NCBI RefSeq assembly: GCF_018069865.1
Contig: NZ_JAGQDG010000003.1
Coordinates: forward strand, 248,001-312,000
DNA from: Ideonella paludis
Lineage (GTDB): Bacteria; Pseudomonadota; Gammaproteobacteria; Burkholderiales; Burkholderiaceae_C
Direction of reading: 5' to 3'
DNA: 64,000 bases
This document shows, piece after piece, positions 11,068-18,705 of this stretch. The notes under the pieces are model-generated. The model saw only the letters and a list, made by a program, of their open reading frames with translations. It was not told the origin of the DNA and did not search any database. The translations under genes were made by a program, and so were the position numbers. Numbering within the stretch: the stretch's first letter is position 1; every line of letters starts with the position of its first letter.

Positions 11068-11634
11068 CTAGAGCCCGGTCCAGCGCTGCGGTGCAGCCTC
11101 GCCCACGCCCAGCATCTCGATCACTCGCTCGACCGTGTCGGCCACCAAGGCCTCAATCGTCTGCGGCCGGTGATAGAAGGCCGGCAGCGGCGGAAAGATC
11201 ACGCCGCCCATCTCGGTGACGGCCGTCATATTGCGCAAGTGCGCCAAGTTGAAGGGTGTTTCGCGGACCATCAAGACCAAGCGTCGGCGCTCTTTGAGCG
11301 TGACATCGGCGGCCCGGGTCAGCAGGTTGTCGCCAAAGCCATGCGCGATGGCGGCCAGCGACTTCATCGAGCAGGGTGCCACCACCATGGCTTGGGTGCG
11401 GTGGCTGCCGCTGGCAATGCAGGCGCCAATGTCACCGGGAGAGTGGCTCTCGCTGGCCAAGGCTTCGAGGCCCGCGCGATCCAGCCCCAACTCATGGTGC
11501 ACATTCAAGATGCCTGCAGGCGTGGCGACCAAATGCGTGTAGGCGCCCAGCTCGCGCAAGCGCTGCAGCAGTTGAACCCCATAGAGCGCGCCGGAGGCGC
11601 CCGTGATGCCGACGATGATGCGCGGCGCGCTCAT
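11068..11634 (-). CDS. ubiX: Flavin prenyltransferase UbiX
   Basis: Makes prenylated FMN, the cofactor for UbiD-type decarboxylases in ubiquinone synthesis. Flavin site IIVGITGASGALYGVQLL at the N-terminus, the SMKSLAAIAHGFGDNLLTRAADV block and RRLVLMVRETPFNLAHL are diagnostic. 188 residues. No ubiD is visible in the window. Downstream of grxD on the same strand, 10 bases apart. Confidence 0.94.
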   Translation of the reverse strand: MSAPRIIVGITGASGALYGVQLLQRLRELGAYTHLVATPAGILNVHHELGLDRAGLEALASESHSPGDIGACIASGSHRTQAMVVAPCSMKSLAAIAHGFGDNLLTRAADVTLKERRRLVLMVRETPFNLAHLRNMTAVTEMGGVIFPPLPAFYHRPQTIEALVADTVERVIEMLGVGEAAPQRWTGL

Positions 11635-11644
11635 GCCCTGGGCC

Positions 11645-11956
11645 TTAGGCGGCCAAGGTCTGCTGCAATTCGCCCGACTGGTACATCTCCATCATGATGT
11701 CCGAGCCGCCAATGAACTCGCCATTGACATAGAGCTGCGGGATGGTGGGCCAGTTGGCATAGTCCTTGATGCCTTGGCGGATGGCGTCATCCTCCAGCAC
11801 GTTGACGGTGACCAAGTTGCTCACCCCCGCCGCCTTCAGCACCTGGACCGCGCGGCCCGAAAAGCCGCACTGGGGAAATTGCGCCGTGCCCTTCATGAAG
11901 AGCACCACTTTGTTGCTCTTCACGAGTTGATCGATGCGTTGCTGTACGTCGTCCAT
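11645..11956 (-). CDS. grxD: Monothiol glutaredoxin (Grx4 family)
   Basis: CGFS-type glutaredoxin that carries [2Fe-2S] clusters with BolA partners rather than doing bulk thiol reduction. The active site is in FMKGTAQFPQCGFSGRAVQ, with the TVP-type block WPTIPQLYVNGEFIGGSDI. 103 residues. The start ATG at 11954-11956 (MDDVQQRIDQLV) is preferred over a frame extending to 12034. Upstream neighbour of ubiX. Confidence 0.94.
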   Translation of the reverse strand: MDDVQQRIDQLVKSNKVVLFMKGTAQFPQCGFSGRAVQVLKAAGVSNLVTVNVLEDDAIRQGIKDYANWPTIPQLYVNGEFIGGSDIMMEMYQSGELQQTLAA

Positions 11957-12002
11957 GGAATGCTCTACAAATTCAAGAAGTGAAGCCGGGTTTATACGGC
12001 AA

Positions 12003-12042
12003 AGCGGGGTTGGAACGCTCGTCAAGCGTTTCAAACCCCGCT
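12003..12042. terminator. Long nested stem-loop between grxD and 12087
   Basis: AGCGGGGTT (12003-12011) pairs with AACCCCGCT (12034-12042), with an inner AACGCT/AGCGTT stem. It follows the stop of the minus-strand gene at 12087, and on that strand is followed by TTTGCC only. Likely a terminator for that gene, or a structured 5' leader before grxD. Confidence 0.5.
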
Positions 12043-12086
12043 GGTTTGTAGTGCTGAGTATGCCGTGAACCGGCGCTGGCGCAGGC

Positions 12087-12668
12087 TTAGAAGGCGTAGG
12101 AGAGGTTCACCTGCAGCATGGGCGAGACCTGCAGGCTGCGCCACAGGCTCTCACTGCCGCGCCCGGCCTGCAGCAATTGGCCAGGGCGCTGGGACACCAA
12201 GCCCAGGTCAGCGCTCACGCCAATGCCCGTCTTAGCCCAGTAGGCGCTATAGCCCAGGCCCACATAAGCGGCCGGCTGCGCCGTGATATCGGGTTCGTGC
12301 GTGGACCAAGCGACATTGGCATGAGGGGCTTGGCGCCACAAGGGGCTGCTGAAGGGCTTGCTGTCGAGTTGCTGGGGCGTGGTGGCCCAGAGCAGCGCGC
12401 CGGTCGCCCGCAGGCCGCCGCTCTCGCCCAGGCGGCCCCAACTGAAGAAGTGATCACCGCTCCAACGGGTCGCGCCCAGCGGCAGATAAGAGCCCAAGCT
12501 CAGGCCGGCGTTCGCGGGTGTGGTATTCAGTGCGGCCACACGGCTTTGCCAAAGCGGCCAGGGGTCACGCTGTGCGTCCACTCGCAAGCCCTCGCCGGCG
12601 GCCAACGCAGTCGGTGCTTGCAGGCTCAAGGCACACAGCACGGCGGCGGTCAGAGTGAGGTGGCGCAT
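12087..12668 (-). CDS. Exported hypothetical protein, possible small outer-membrane barrel
   Basis: No family recognised. 193 residues with a clear Sec signal peptide (MRHLTLTAAVLCALSLQAPTALA). The mature part is Gly/Ser/Trp-rich with alternating short hydrophobic stretches (GLGYSAYWAKTGIGVSADLGLV) and ends in VNLSYAF, a terminal aromatic residue typical of BAM-assembled outer-membrane barrels. AGGAGA seven bases before the ATG supports the start. A stand-alone gene between prmC and grxD. The barrel idea is inference from pattern only. Confidence 0.75.
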   Translation of the reverse strand: MRHLTLTAAVLCALSLQAPTALAAGEGLRVDAQRDPWPLWQSRVAALNTTPANAGLSLGSYLPLGATRWSGDHFFSWGRLGESGGLRATGALLWATTPQQLDSKPFSSPLWRQAPHANVAWSTHEPDITAQPAAYVGLGYSAYWAKTGIGVSADLGLVSQRPGQLLQAGRGSESLWRSLQVSPMLQVNLSYAF

Positions 12669-12831
12669 GGTGACTCTCCTAGAAAGGTGACAGGGCGAGA
12701 AGCCCTGGGATGACGCTGCCTGGATATCGGCAGTTCACCGTCCATGGAGAACATCCTACTGCGATGCTCTCGAAACAGGGTGTTAATAACGCGGCAAAGT
12801 ACCCCACAACCCGCCGCTTCAGATCTCAAAA

Positions 12832-12847
12832 CAAGGGTTAACCCTTG
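12832..12847 (-). terminator. Palindromic hairpin at the prmC stop codon
   Basis: Sixteen-base perfect palindrome CAAGGGTTAACCCTTG spanning the prmC TAA. On the minus strand it is followed by TTTTGAG, so it may terminate the hemA/prfA/prmC transcript. The stem is short (6 bp around TTAA), so it may be weak. Confidence 0.5.
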
Positions 12848-13686
12848 GTTGTGCGTCCGCCCGTGCAACGCCACTGTCCACCCCAATCAGCCCGGCTTTG
12901 GATGTCCTCAAAGCCTGCCTGGCGCAACAGGCTTTGCACGGCCTCGGCTTGGTCCCAGCCGTGCTCCAGCAGCAGTGCACCGCCAGGGTTCAGGTGTGCG
13001 GGGGCCTGGGCAATGATGCGCCGCAGGTCGTCCAAGCCGTCGGGGCCGGAGGTCAAAGCCATCTGCGGCTCATGCTGCAGGGCCGCCAAGTGCGGGTCGC
13101 CTTCGGCGATATAGGGCGGGTTGGAGAGCACCAGGTCGAAGCGCTGCCCGGCCACGGCCTCCCACCAGGAGCCTTGGCGCCAAGTGACGGGCAGGCCCAG
13201 CCGCTCACCATTGGCTTGGGCTTGGGCCAGCGCGGCCGGGCTCAGGTCCACGGCCGTCATCTGGCAATGGGGGCAGGCTTGGCGCACGGCCAGCGCGATG
13301 GCGCCGCTGCCGGTGCCCAGGTCCAGCACCTGGGCGGGCCGCGCGGCTTCGGCCCGCGCCAGCACCTCCACCGCCCAGTCCACCAGGGTCTCGGTGTCCG
13401 GGCGGGGCACCAGCACGGCCGGGCTGACTGCCAGCCGCAGGCCATGGAACTCGCGCTCACCGACAAGGTAAGCCACCGGCTCACCGCGCTGACGGCGTGC
13501 GCAGAGCTGTTCAAACGCTGCGGCTGCTGCCGGCGCCAGGATCTGATCGTCATGGGTGATCAGCCAGGCGCGCTCGCGCTGCAGCACATGCCCCAGCAGC
13601 GCAAAGGCATCGACCCGGTCCAGCGCAGGCCCCGGTGCCGGGCTCATCGCGTGCTTCAGGGCTTGGGCGATGCTGATCCCGCTCAC
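12838..13686 (-). CDS. prmC: Peptide chain release factor N5-glutamine methyltransferase
   Basis: Methylates the GGQ glutamine of RF1/RF2, raising termination efficiency. SAM-binding [13 protein letters not shown] (about residue 120) and the substrate-binding NPPY in [15 protein letters not shown] are present. 282 residues, usual length. Overlaps the end of prfA, its own substrate gene, by four bases (ATGA), so the two are translationally coupled. Confidence 0.95.
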   Translation of the reverse strand: MSGISIAQALKHAMSPAPGPALDRVDAFALLGHVLQRERAWLITHDDQILAPAAAAAFEQLCARRQRGEPVAYLVGEREFHGLRLAVSPAVLVPRPDTETLVDWAVEVLARAEAARPAQVLDLGTGSGAIALAVRQACPHCQMTAVDLSPAALAQAQANGERLGLPVTWRQGSWWEAVAGQRFDLVLSNPPYIAEGDPHLAALQHEPQMALTSGPDGLDDLRRIIAQAPAHLNPGGALLLEHGWDQAEAVQSLLRQAGFEDIQSRADWGGQWRCTGGRTTKG

Positions 13687-14765
13687 TGCCCGCTCTCCAG
13701 CGCCGCCAATTGCTGCTGGGCGCGAGCGGCTTGCAGGGCGGCCATCACGTCGCTCAGATCGCCGTTCATGATCTGGTCCAGCTTGTAGAGGGTCAGGTTG
13801 ATGCGGTGGTCGGTGAGCCGGCCCTGCGGGAAGTTGTAGGTGCGAATGCGGTCGCTGCGGTCGCCCGAGCCCACCAGTTCGCGGCGGGTGGCGGCTTCTT
13901 TAGCTTGGCGTTCACTGCGCTCTTTATCCTGTAGACGCGCTTGCAGCACGGCCAAAGCCTTGGCTTTGTTGCGGTGCTGCGAGCGGTCGTCCTGACACTC
14001 GGCCACCAAGCCGGTGGGCAGGTGGGTGACGCGGATGGCGCTGTCGGTCTTGTTGATGTGCTGCCCGCCCGCGCCGCTGGCGCGGAAGGTGTCGATGCGC
14101 AAGTCCGCAGGGTTCAGCGTGACTTCAGCGGCCTCGTCGGGCTCGGGCATAACCGCCACGGTGCAAGCGCTGGTGTGGATGCGGCCTTGGCTTTCGGTCT
14201 GCGGCACGCGCTGCACGCGATGCCCGCCCGACTCAAACTTCATGCGCTCATAGACCCGGCTGCCTTCAAAGCGCAGCACGATTTCTTTGTAGCCGCCCAG
14301 GTCCGACGCGTTCTCGCTCATCACCTCGACCCGCCAGCCTTGGCCTTCGGCATAGCGCAGGTACATGCGCGTCAAGTCGGCCGCAAACAAGGTGGACTCA
14401 TCGCCACCCGTGCCCGCACGGATTTCCACAAAGGCGTTGCGGTCGTCGTCGGGGTCGCGCGGCAGCAGCGCGGTTTGCAAGGCTTCCAGCAGGCTGCTCA
14501 TGTCCGCCTCAGCCTCTTTGATTTCCTCGCGGGCCATCTCGCCCATGTCCGCGTCGTCCAGCATCTCTTGGGCCGCTGCGCGGTCGCGCTCACGCTGCGC
14601 AAAGCGCCGGAACAGGCCCACCACCTCGGCCGCTTCGGCCTGCTCGCGCGCCAGGGCGCGAAAGCGCTGCATGTCGGCTGCCAAGTTCGGGTCGGAGAGG
14701 CTGGCATCCAGCTCGGAGAGGCGCATCTCCAGCCGCTGCAATTGCACGCGCATGGCGTCTTTCAT
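13683..14765 (-). CDS. prfA: Peptide chain release factor 1
   Basis: Recognises UAA and UAG and triggers peptide release. The GGQ motif is in [19 protein letters not shown]. The codon-reading tripeptide region is [14 protein letters not shown], i.e. PQT where E. coli has PAT, still fitting PxT and excluding RF2 (SPF). The ATG at 14763-14765 ([16 protein letters not shown]) gives the standard 360 residues; a frame opening at 14825 is not favoured. Between hemA and prmC. Confidence 0.96.
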   Translation of the reverse strand: MKDAMRVQLQRLEMRLSELDASLSDPNLAADMQRFRALAREQAEAAEVVGLFRRFAQRERDRAAAQEMLDDADMGEMAREEIKEAEADMSSLLEALQTALLPRDPDDDRNAFVEIRAGTGGDESTLFAADLTRMYLRYAEGQGWRVEVMSENASDLGGYKEIVLRFEGSRVYERMKFESGGHRVQRVPQTESQGRIHTSACTVAVMPEPDEAAEVTLNPADLRIDTFRASGAGGQHINKTDSAIRVTHLPTGLVAECQDDRSQHRNKAKALAVLQARLQDKERSERQAKEAATRRELVGSGDRSDRIRTYNFPQGRLTDHRINLTLYKLDQIMNGDLSDVMAALQAARAQQQLAALESGQ

Positions 14766-14921
14766 GGGGGCTCCGTGGGGCGTGAGGGCGGCGGCGTTGT
14801 GGGCGGGGCCGCGGCCAGAAGGCAAGAGGTGGGCAAGAGGTGAGGGCGCACAAGACGCCCTGCCGATGGGTCTGTTGCGCTGCAGGCTCAGTGGCCCGAG
14901 CAGCTTGACGCTGCAGCGTCG

Positions 14922-16250
14922 CTAGCGCGAGCCAGGTTCGGGGCTGGGCGGCGTGGGGGCTTCGCCCGCCGGGTCCAGCGGCGCTTGGCGCAAGAACAGG
15001 CGCGAGACGGTCTCGGCCAAATGCTGGCGCTGCGGGCCTTCGCTGGCGTGCAGCTCGGCCATCGCGCCGTGCAGCATTTTTTGCGTCAGGCCGCGGGTCA
15101 GGGCGTCCATCACCTTGTCGAGGTCGGCCCCTTTGGCCAAGGCTTTGCGGGCTCGTGCCAGCTCGGCTTCGCGCCAGGTGTCTGCCTGCTTGTGCAGGGC
15201 TTGGATCAGGGGCACGCTGGCGCGCTGATCCAGCCAATGGCTGAAGCTCTGCACGCCGGCGTCGATGATGGCTTCAGCCTGCTCCACCGCGGCTTGGCGC
15301 TTTTCACCTGCGGTTTGCACCACCTCGGTGAGGTCGTCCACCGTGTAGAGGTACACATCACTGAGGCGTCCGACTTCGGGCTCAATGTCGCGCGGCACCG
15401 CCAGGTCCACCATGAACATGGGCTTGCGTCGGCGGGCCTTCAAGGCCCGCTCCACCGCGCCCAAGCCGATGATGGGCAAGGTGCTGGCGGTGCAGGAAAT
15501 CACCGCGTCAAACTCATGCAAGCGCGTGGGCAAGTCGGCCAGGCGGATGGCCTGGGCGCCAAAGCGGCTGGCCAGCTTTTCACCGCGCTCTAGGGTGCGG
15601 TTGGCCAGCGTCATGCTTTGGGGCTCGCGCGCCGCAAAGTGCGTGGCCACGAGCTCAATCATCTCGCCCGCGCCCACAAACAGCACTTTGATCTCCCGCA
15701 GGTCTTCAAACAACTGCGAGGCCAAGCGCACGGCGGCAGCGGCCATGCTGATGGAATGCGCGCCAATCTCGGTGCTGGTGCGCACCTCTTTGGCCACCGA
15801 GAACGAGCGCTGGAACAACTGGTGCAGCGTGGTGCCCAACGTGCCGGCTTCGTCGGCGCCACGGACGGCCTGCTTCATCTGGCCCAAGATTTGCGGCTCG
15901 CCCAAGACCATGGAGTCGAGCCCCGAGGCCACGCGGAAGGCATGGCGCGCGGCTTCGCGGTCTTCGCGCACATAGGTGTGGGCCAGCAGTTGCTCGCTGC
16001 TCACCCCACCATGGGCGGCCAGCCACTCCAGGGCGGGGCGCACAATTTCTTGTGGGCGCGGCACCTGGGCGGCCACATACAGCTCGGTGCGGTTGCAGGT
16101 GGAGAGAATGGCGGCCTCGGGCGCGGCGCGGCGCAGTTGCTCATGCAAGGCGCGCAAGGCCGGGGTGAGCTGCTCGGGGGCGAACGCAAACCGGCCCCGC
16201 AAATCCAGCGGTGCCGAGGTGTGGTTCAAACCCAGCGAGAAAACGCTCAT
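14922..16250 (-). CDS. hemA: Glutamyl-tRNA reductase
   Basis: First committed step of C5-pathway tetrapyrrole synthesis: reduces Glu-tRNA to glutamate semialdehyde. Catalytic Cys in [12 protein letters not shown] (about residue 50), [17 protein letters not shown], the NADPH fold [17 protein letters not shown], and a C-terminal dimerisation helix. 442 residues. Heads hemA-prfA-prmC, the common proteobacterial order, with 156 bases before prfA. A TATAAT box sits only eight bases upstream of the ATG. Confidence 0.96.
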   Translation of the reverse strand: MSVFSLGLNHTSAPLDLRGRFAFAPEQLTPALRALHEQLRRAAPEAAILSTCNRTELYVAAQVPRPQEIVRPALEWLAAHGGVSSEQLLAHTYVREDREAARHAFRVASGLDSMVLGEPQILGQMKQAVRGADEAGTLGTTLHQLFQRSFSVAKEVRTSTEIGAHSISMAAAAVRLASQLFEDLREIKVLFVGAGEMIELVATHFAAREPQSMTLANRTLERGEKLASRFGAQAIRLADLPTRLHEFDAVISCTASTLPIIGLGAVERALKARRRKPMFMVDLAVPRDIEPEVGRLSDVYLYTVDDLTEVVQTAGEKRQAAVEQAEAIIDAGVQSFSHWLDQRASVPLIQALHKQADTWREAELARARKALAKGADLDKVMDALTRGLTQKMLHGAMAELHASEGPQRQHLAETVSRLFLRQAPLDPAGEAPTPPSPEPGSR

Positions 16251-16258
16251 GGGGCGGG

Positions 16259-16264
16259 ATTATA
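16259..16264 (-). promoter_or_regulatory. TATAAT box next to the hemA start
   Basis: Minus-strand TATAAT eight bases upstream of the hemA ATG. If used as a -10 element the mRNA would begin at or within a few bases of the start codon (leaderless). No good -35 hexamer is visible. Confidence 0.4.
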
Positions 16265-16390
16265 AAATTGCAGGGCTTTGCCTGGGCTGAACAAACAGCG
16301 CTGGCAAGGTCCATCTGATTGATCAATGTCAAGTTTCAGCGGCGTGTGGCAGTCGTCCTGCGCTCTGGTTCTTGTCACTACGGAGTCCTT

Positions 16391-16672
16391 GTGGGCCCTC
16401 TCGACGCCTTCTGGCACCTCGTCAACTTCGCGGCCCCTGCGCTGGGCGTCGCGGCTTTGGCCGCTGTGCTGACCAAACTCTTGTGGCGCAAAGCCCTGGC
16501 CGCCCGTCCGCTGCGTCAGCTCTGGGCAGTGAGTGCGGCCGCAGGCCTGGGAGCCTTGGTGCTGGGGTGGGTGCTGTTTGGGCGTGATGGCCGCATGGCC
16601 ACCTACGCCCTGCTGGTGTTCAGTTGCGCCGGGGCTTTGTGGTGGCGGGGCTTTGTGGCCAAGCCGCGCTGA
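16391..16672 (+). CDS. Small hypothetical inner-membrane protein
   Basis: 93 residues with three hydrophobic segments (about 10-30, 44-65, 68-86), ending GALWWRGFVAKPR. No enzyme motif seen. GTG at 16391 is chosen because GGAG lies five bases upstream; the frame is open to 16319. Convergent with miaB and divergent from hemA. Resembles small conserved Burkholderiales membrane proteins of unknown role. Confidence 0.7.
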   Translation: MGPLDAFWHLVNFAAPALGVAALAAVLTKLLWRKALAARPLRQLWAVSAAAGLGALVLGWVLFGRDGRMATYALLVFSCAGALWWRGFVAKPR

Positions 16673-16685
16673 GCACGAACCGGCA

Positions 16686-18041
16686 TTAAGCGTTCACCCG
16701 GTCCACCGTCTTGACCTCCGCCCGCAGCGAATGCGGGTAGGCCAAGGTGATGTCCACCTCAATCATCTGGCCGATCAGCCGCTCAGGGCCGGGGAAGTTG
16801 ACGATGCGGTTGCACTCGGTGCGGCCCATCAGCTCGCTGGCGTCCTTGCGGGCGCGGCCTTCCACCAAAATGCGCTGGGTGCTGCCCACCATGGCTTCAG
16901 AGAAGCGCTTGACGTTGTCTTCCAAGTGGGCCTGCAAAGTTTGCAGGCGCGCCAGCTTGACCTCATACGGCGTGTCATCGTGCAGCGCCGCCGCCGGCGT
17001 GCCGGGCCGGGGGCTGAAGATAAAGCTGAACGAGGCATCAAACTCCACGTCTTGCACCAGTTGCATCAGCTTGGCGAAGTCGTCGTCGGTCTCACCGGGG
17101 AAGCCGACGATGAAGTCCGACGACAGGCGGATATCGGGCCGCACTGCCCGCAGCTTGCGGATGATGCTCTTGAACTGCAGCCCCGTGTAGCCGCGCTTCA
17201 TGGCCGAGAGAATGCGGTCTGAGCCATGCTGCACGGGCAAGTGCAAATGGTTCACCAACTGCGGCACGCGGGCATAGACGTCGATCAGGCGCTGCGTGAA
17301 TTCATTCGGGTGGCTGGTGGTGTAGCGGATGCGTTCAATGCCGGGGATCTCGCCCACATATTCCAGCAGCAGCGCAAAGTCGGCGATCTCTGCCGTGTCG
17401 CCCATCTTGCCGCGATAGGCATTGACGTTCTGGCCCAGCAGCGTCACTTCCTTCACGCCTTGGTCGGCGAGGTTGGCCACTTCGGTCAGCACGTCTTCAA
17501 ACGGCCGTGAGACCTCTTCGCCTCGGGTGTAGGGCACCACGCAATAGGTGCAGTACTTGGAGCAGCCTTCCATGATGGACACAAACGCGCTGCCGCCCTC
17601 TACCCGCGCCGGTGGCAGGTGGTCGAACTTTTCGATCTCGGGGAAGCTGATGTCCACCTGCGGCTTGTTCAGCGCGCGGCGCTGCGCAATCATCTGCGGC
17701 AGGCGGTGCAGGGTTTGCGGCCCAAACACAATGTCCACGTAGGGCGCGCGGTCCACAATCGCCGCGCCTTCTTGGCTGGCCACGCAGCCGCCCACGCCAA
17801 TGATCACGCCCTTTTGCTTCAGGTGCTTGATGCGGCCGAGGTCAGAGAACACTTTCTCGGCGGCCTTCTCGCGCACCGAGCAGGTGTTGAACAGCACCAG
17901 ATCGGCCTGCTCCACATCGTCGGTGGGCTCATAGCCTTCGGCCGCGTTCAGCACGTCGGCCATCTTGTCCGAGTCGTACTCATTCATCTGGCAGCCGAAG
18001 GTGCGGATGAATACTTTCTTCGTCGTCGTAGGGGTCGTCAT
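16686..18041 (-). CDS. miaB: tRNA-2-methylthio-N6-dimethylallyladenosine synthase MiaB
   Basis: Radical-SAM methylthiotransferase modifying A37 of tRNAs that read U-starting codons. N-terminal UPF0004 domain with cysteines in [22 protein letters not shown] and [11 protein letters not shown] (second Fe-S cluster), then the radical SAM CxxxCxxC in [15 protein letters not shown] and a C-terminal TRAM domain. The ATG at 18039-18041 gives 451 residues; an open frame to 18170 is not supported. Confidence 0.96.
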   Translation of the reverse strand: MTTPTTTKKVFIRTFGCQMNEYDSDKMADVLNAAEGYEPTDDVEQADLVLFNTCSVREKAAEKVFSDLGRIKHLKQKGVIIGVGGCVASQEGAAIVDRAPYVDIVFGPQTLHRLPQMIAQRRALNKPQVDISFPEIEKFDHLPPARVEGGSAFVSIMEGCSKYCTYCVVPYTRGEEVSRPFEDVLTEVANLADQGVKEVTLLGQNVNAYRGKMGDTAEIADFALLLEYVGEIPGIERIRYTTSHPNEFTQRLIDVYARVPQLVNHLHLPVQHGSDRILSAMKRGYTGLQFKSIIRKLRAVRPDIRLSSDFIVGFPGETDDDFAKLMQLVQDVEFDASFSFIFSPRPGTPAAALHDDTPYEVKLARLQTLQAHLEDNVKRFSEAMVGSTQRILVEGRARKDASELMGRTECNRIVNFPGPERLIGQMIEVDITLAYPHSLRAEVKTVDRVNA

Positions 18042-18054
18042 CGCACGTGCTCGC

Positions 18055-18504
18055 TCAAGGCTTGGTCCAGGTCTGGGCCACCGGGTCAAACACCCAACTC
18101 TGCGCCTCTGCAGGGGTGCGCGGCCAGGGCAGCTTGCGAGCCTCTTCCTCGCGCAGGATCCAGATCTCATGCAACTGGCCCAGCGAGTCCAGCGTGTAGT
18201 TCACCACCACGCGTTGGCCCTTCAGGCTGCCCGAGACCACCATCATGTTGTTGGTGTCACGAATGCGCGCACCGGGCGCCAACTGGGTGGCTTGGCGGTT
18301 CAGCTGCGCCTGCGGCGGCTCACCAAACGTGACCTCGCCGCGCAAAGCCTTGGCGGAGAAATTGCGCTGGACTTGCGCTTGCGCCTCAAAGGGCAGCAAG
18401 GTGCTGACGAGCGGCAGGGCGAAAGTGAGGGCGAGGGTGCGGAGGGCCAGCGTGCGCAAGCCAGTGCGGCGGGCGGCTTGCGCCAACGATGCACAGCGGT
18501 TCAT
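18055..18504 (-). CDS. Exported hypothetical protein
   Basis: 149 residues with an N-terminal Sec signal ending near FEAQAQ. The mature protein ([29 protein letters not shown] ... [17 protein letters not shown]) is conserved-looking, but no named domain was recognised. Start ATG at 18502-18504 (MNRCASLAQ). 13 bases upstream of miaB on the same strand, so possibly cotranscribed with it. A terminator-like hairpin sits in its 5' leader. Confidence 0.75.
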   Translation of the reverse strand: MNRCASLAQAARRTGLRTLALRTLALTFALPLVSTLLPFEAQAQVQRNFSAKALRGEVTFGEPPQAQLNRQATQLAPGARIRDTNNMMVVSGSLKGQRVVVNYTLDSLGQLHEIWILREEEARKLPWPRTPAEAQSWVFDPVAQTWTKP

Positions 18505-18536
18505 GGTATGTCTCCAGGGGCTGTGGAAAAAGGAAA

Positions 18537-18557
18537 AGCCCAAGAGGCTCTTGGGCT
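18537..18557 (-). terminator. Terminator-like hairpin upstream of 18504, left flank of the hsd island
   Basis: AGCCCAAG/CTTGGGCT around loop AGGCT. On the minus strand it is followed by TTTTCCTTTTT, a classical intrinsic terminator. Nothing on that strand upstream needs it now, because hsdM runs the other way. It is either a relic of a displaced gene or a leader attenuator. Two further inverted repeats (18568-18590 and 18589-18613) lie beside it. Confidence 0.65.
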
Positions 18558-18705
18558 AGGCATTTAAAGGCGCTGTGGGGAATGGCGCCTCAAGCCTGTG
18601 AATTATGCTTGAGATCGCCTGCGGACAGCGCACAAGCAATCAACCAAGCGCCCGCGCCAACGATGACCGTCCCTTGGGCGCATTCCGTACCCGAGAATAG
18701 GCGTC

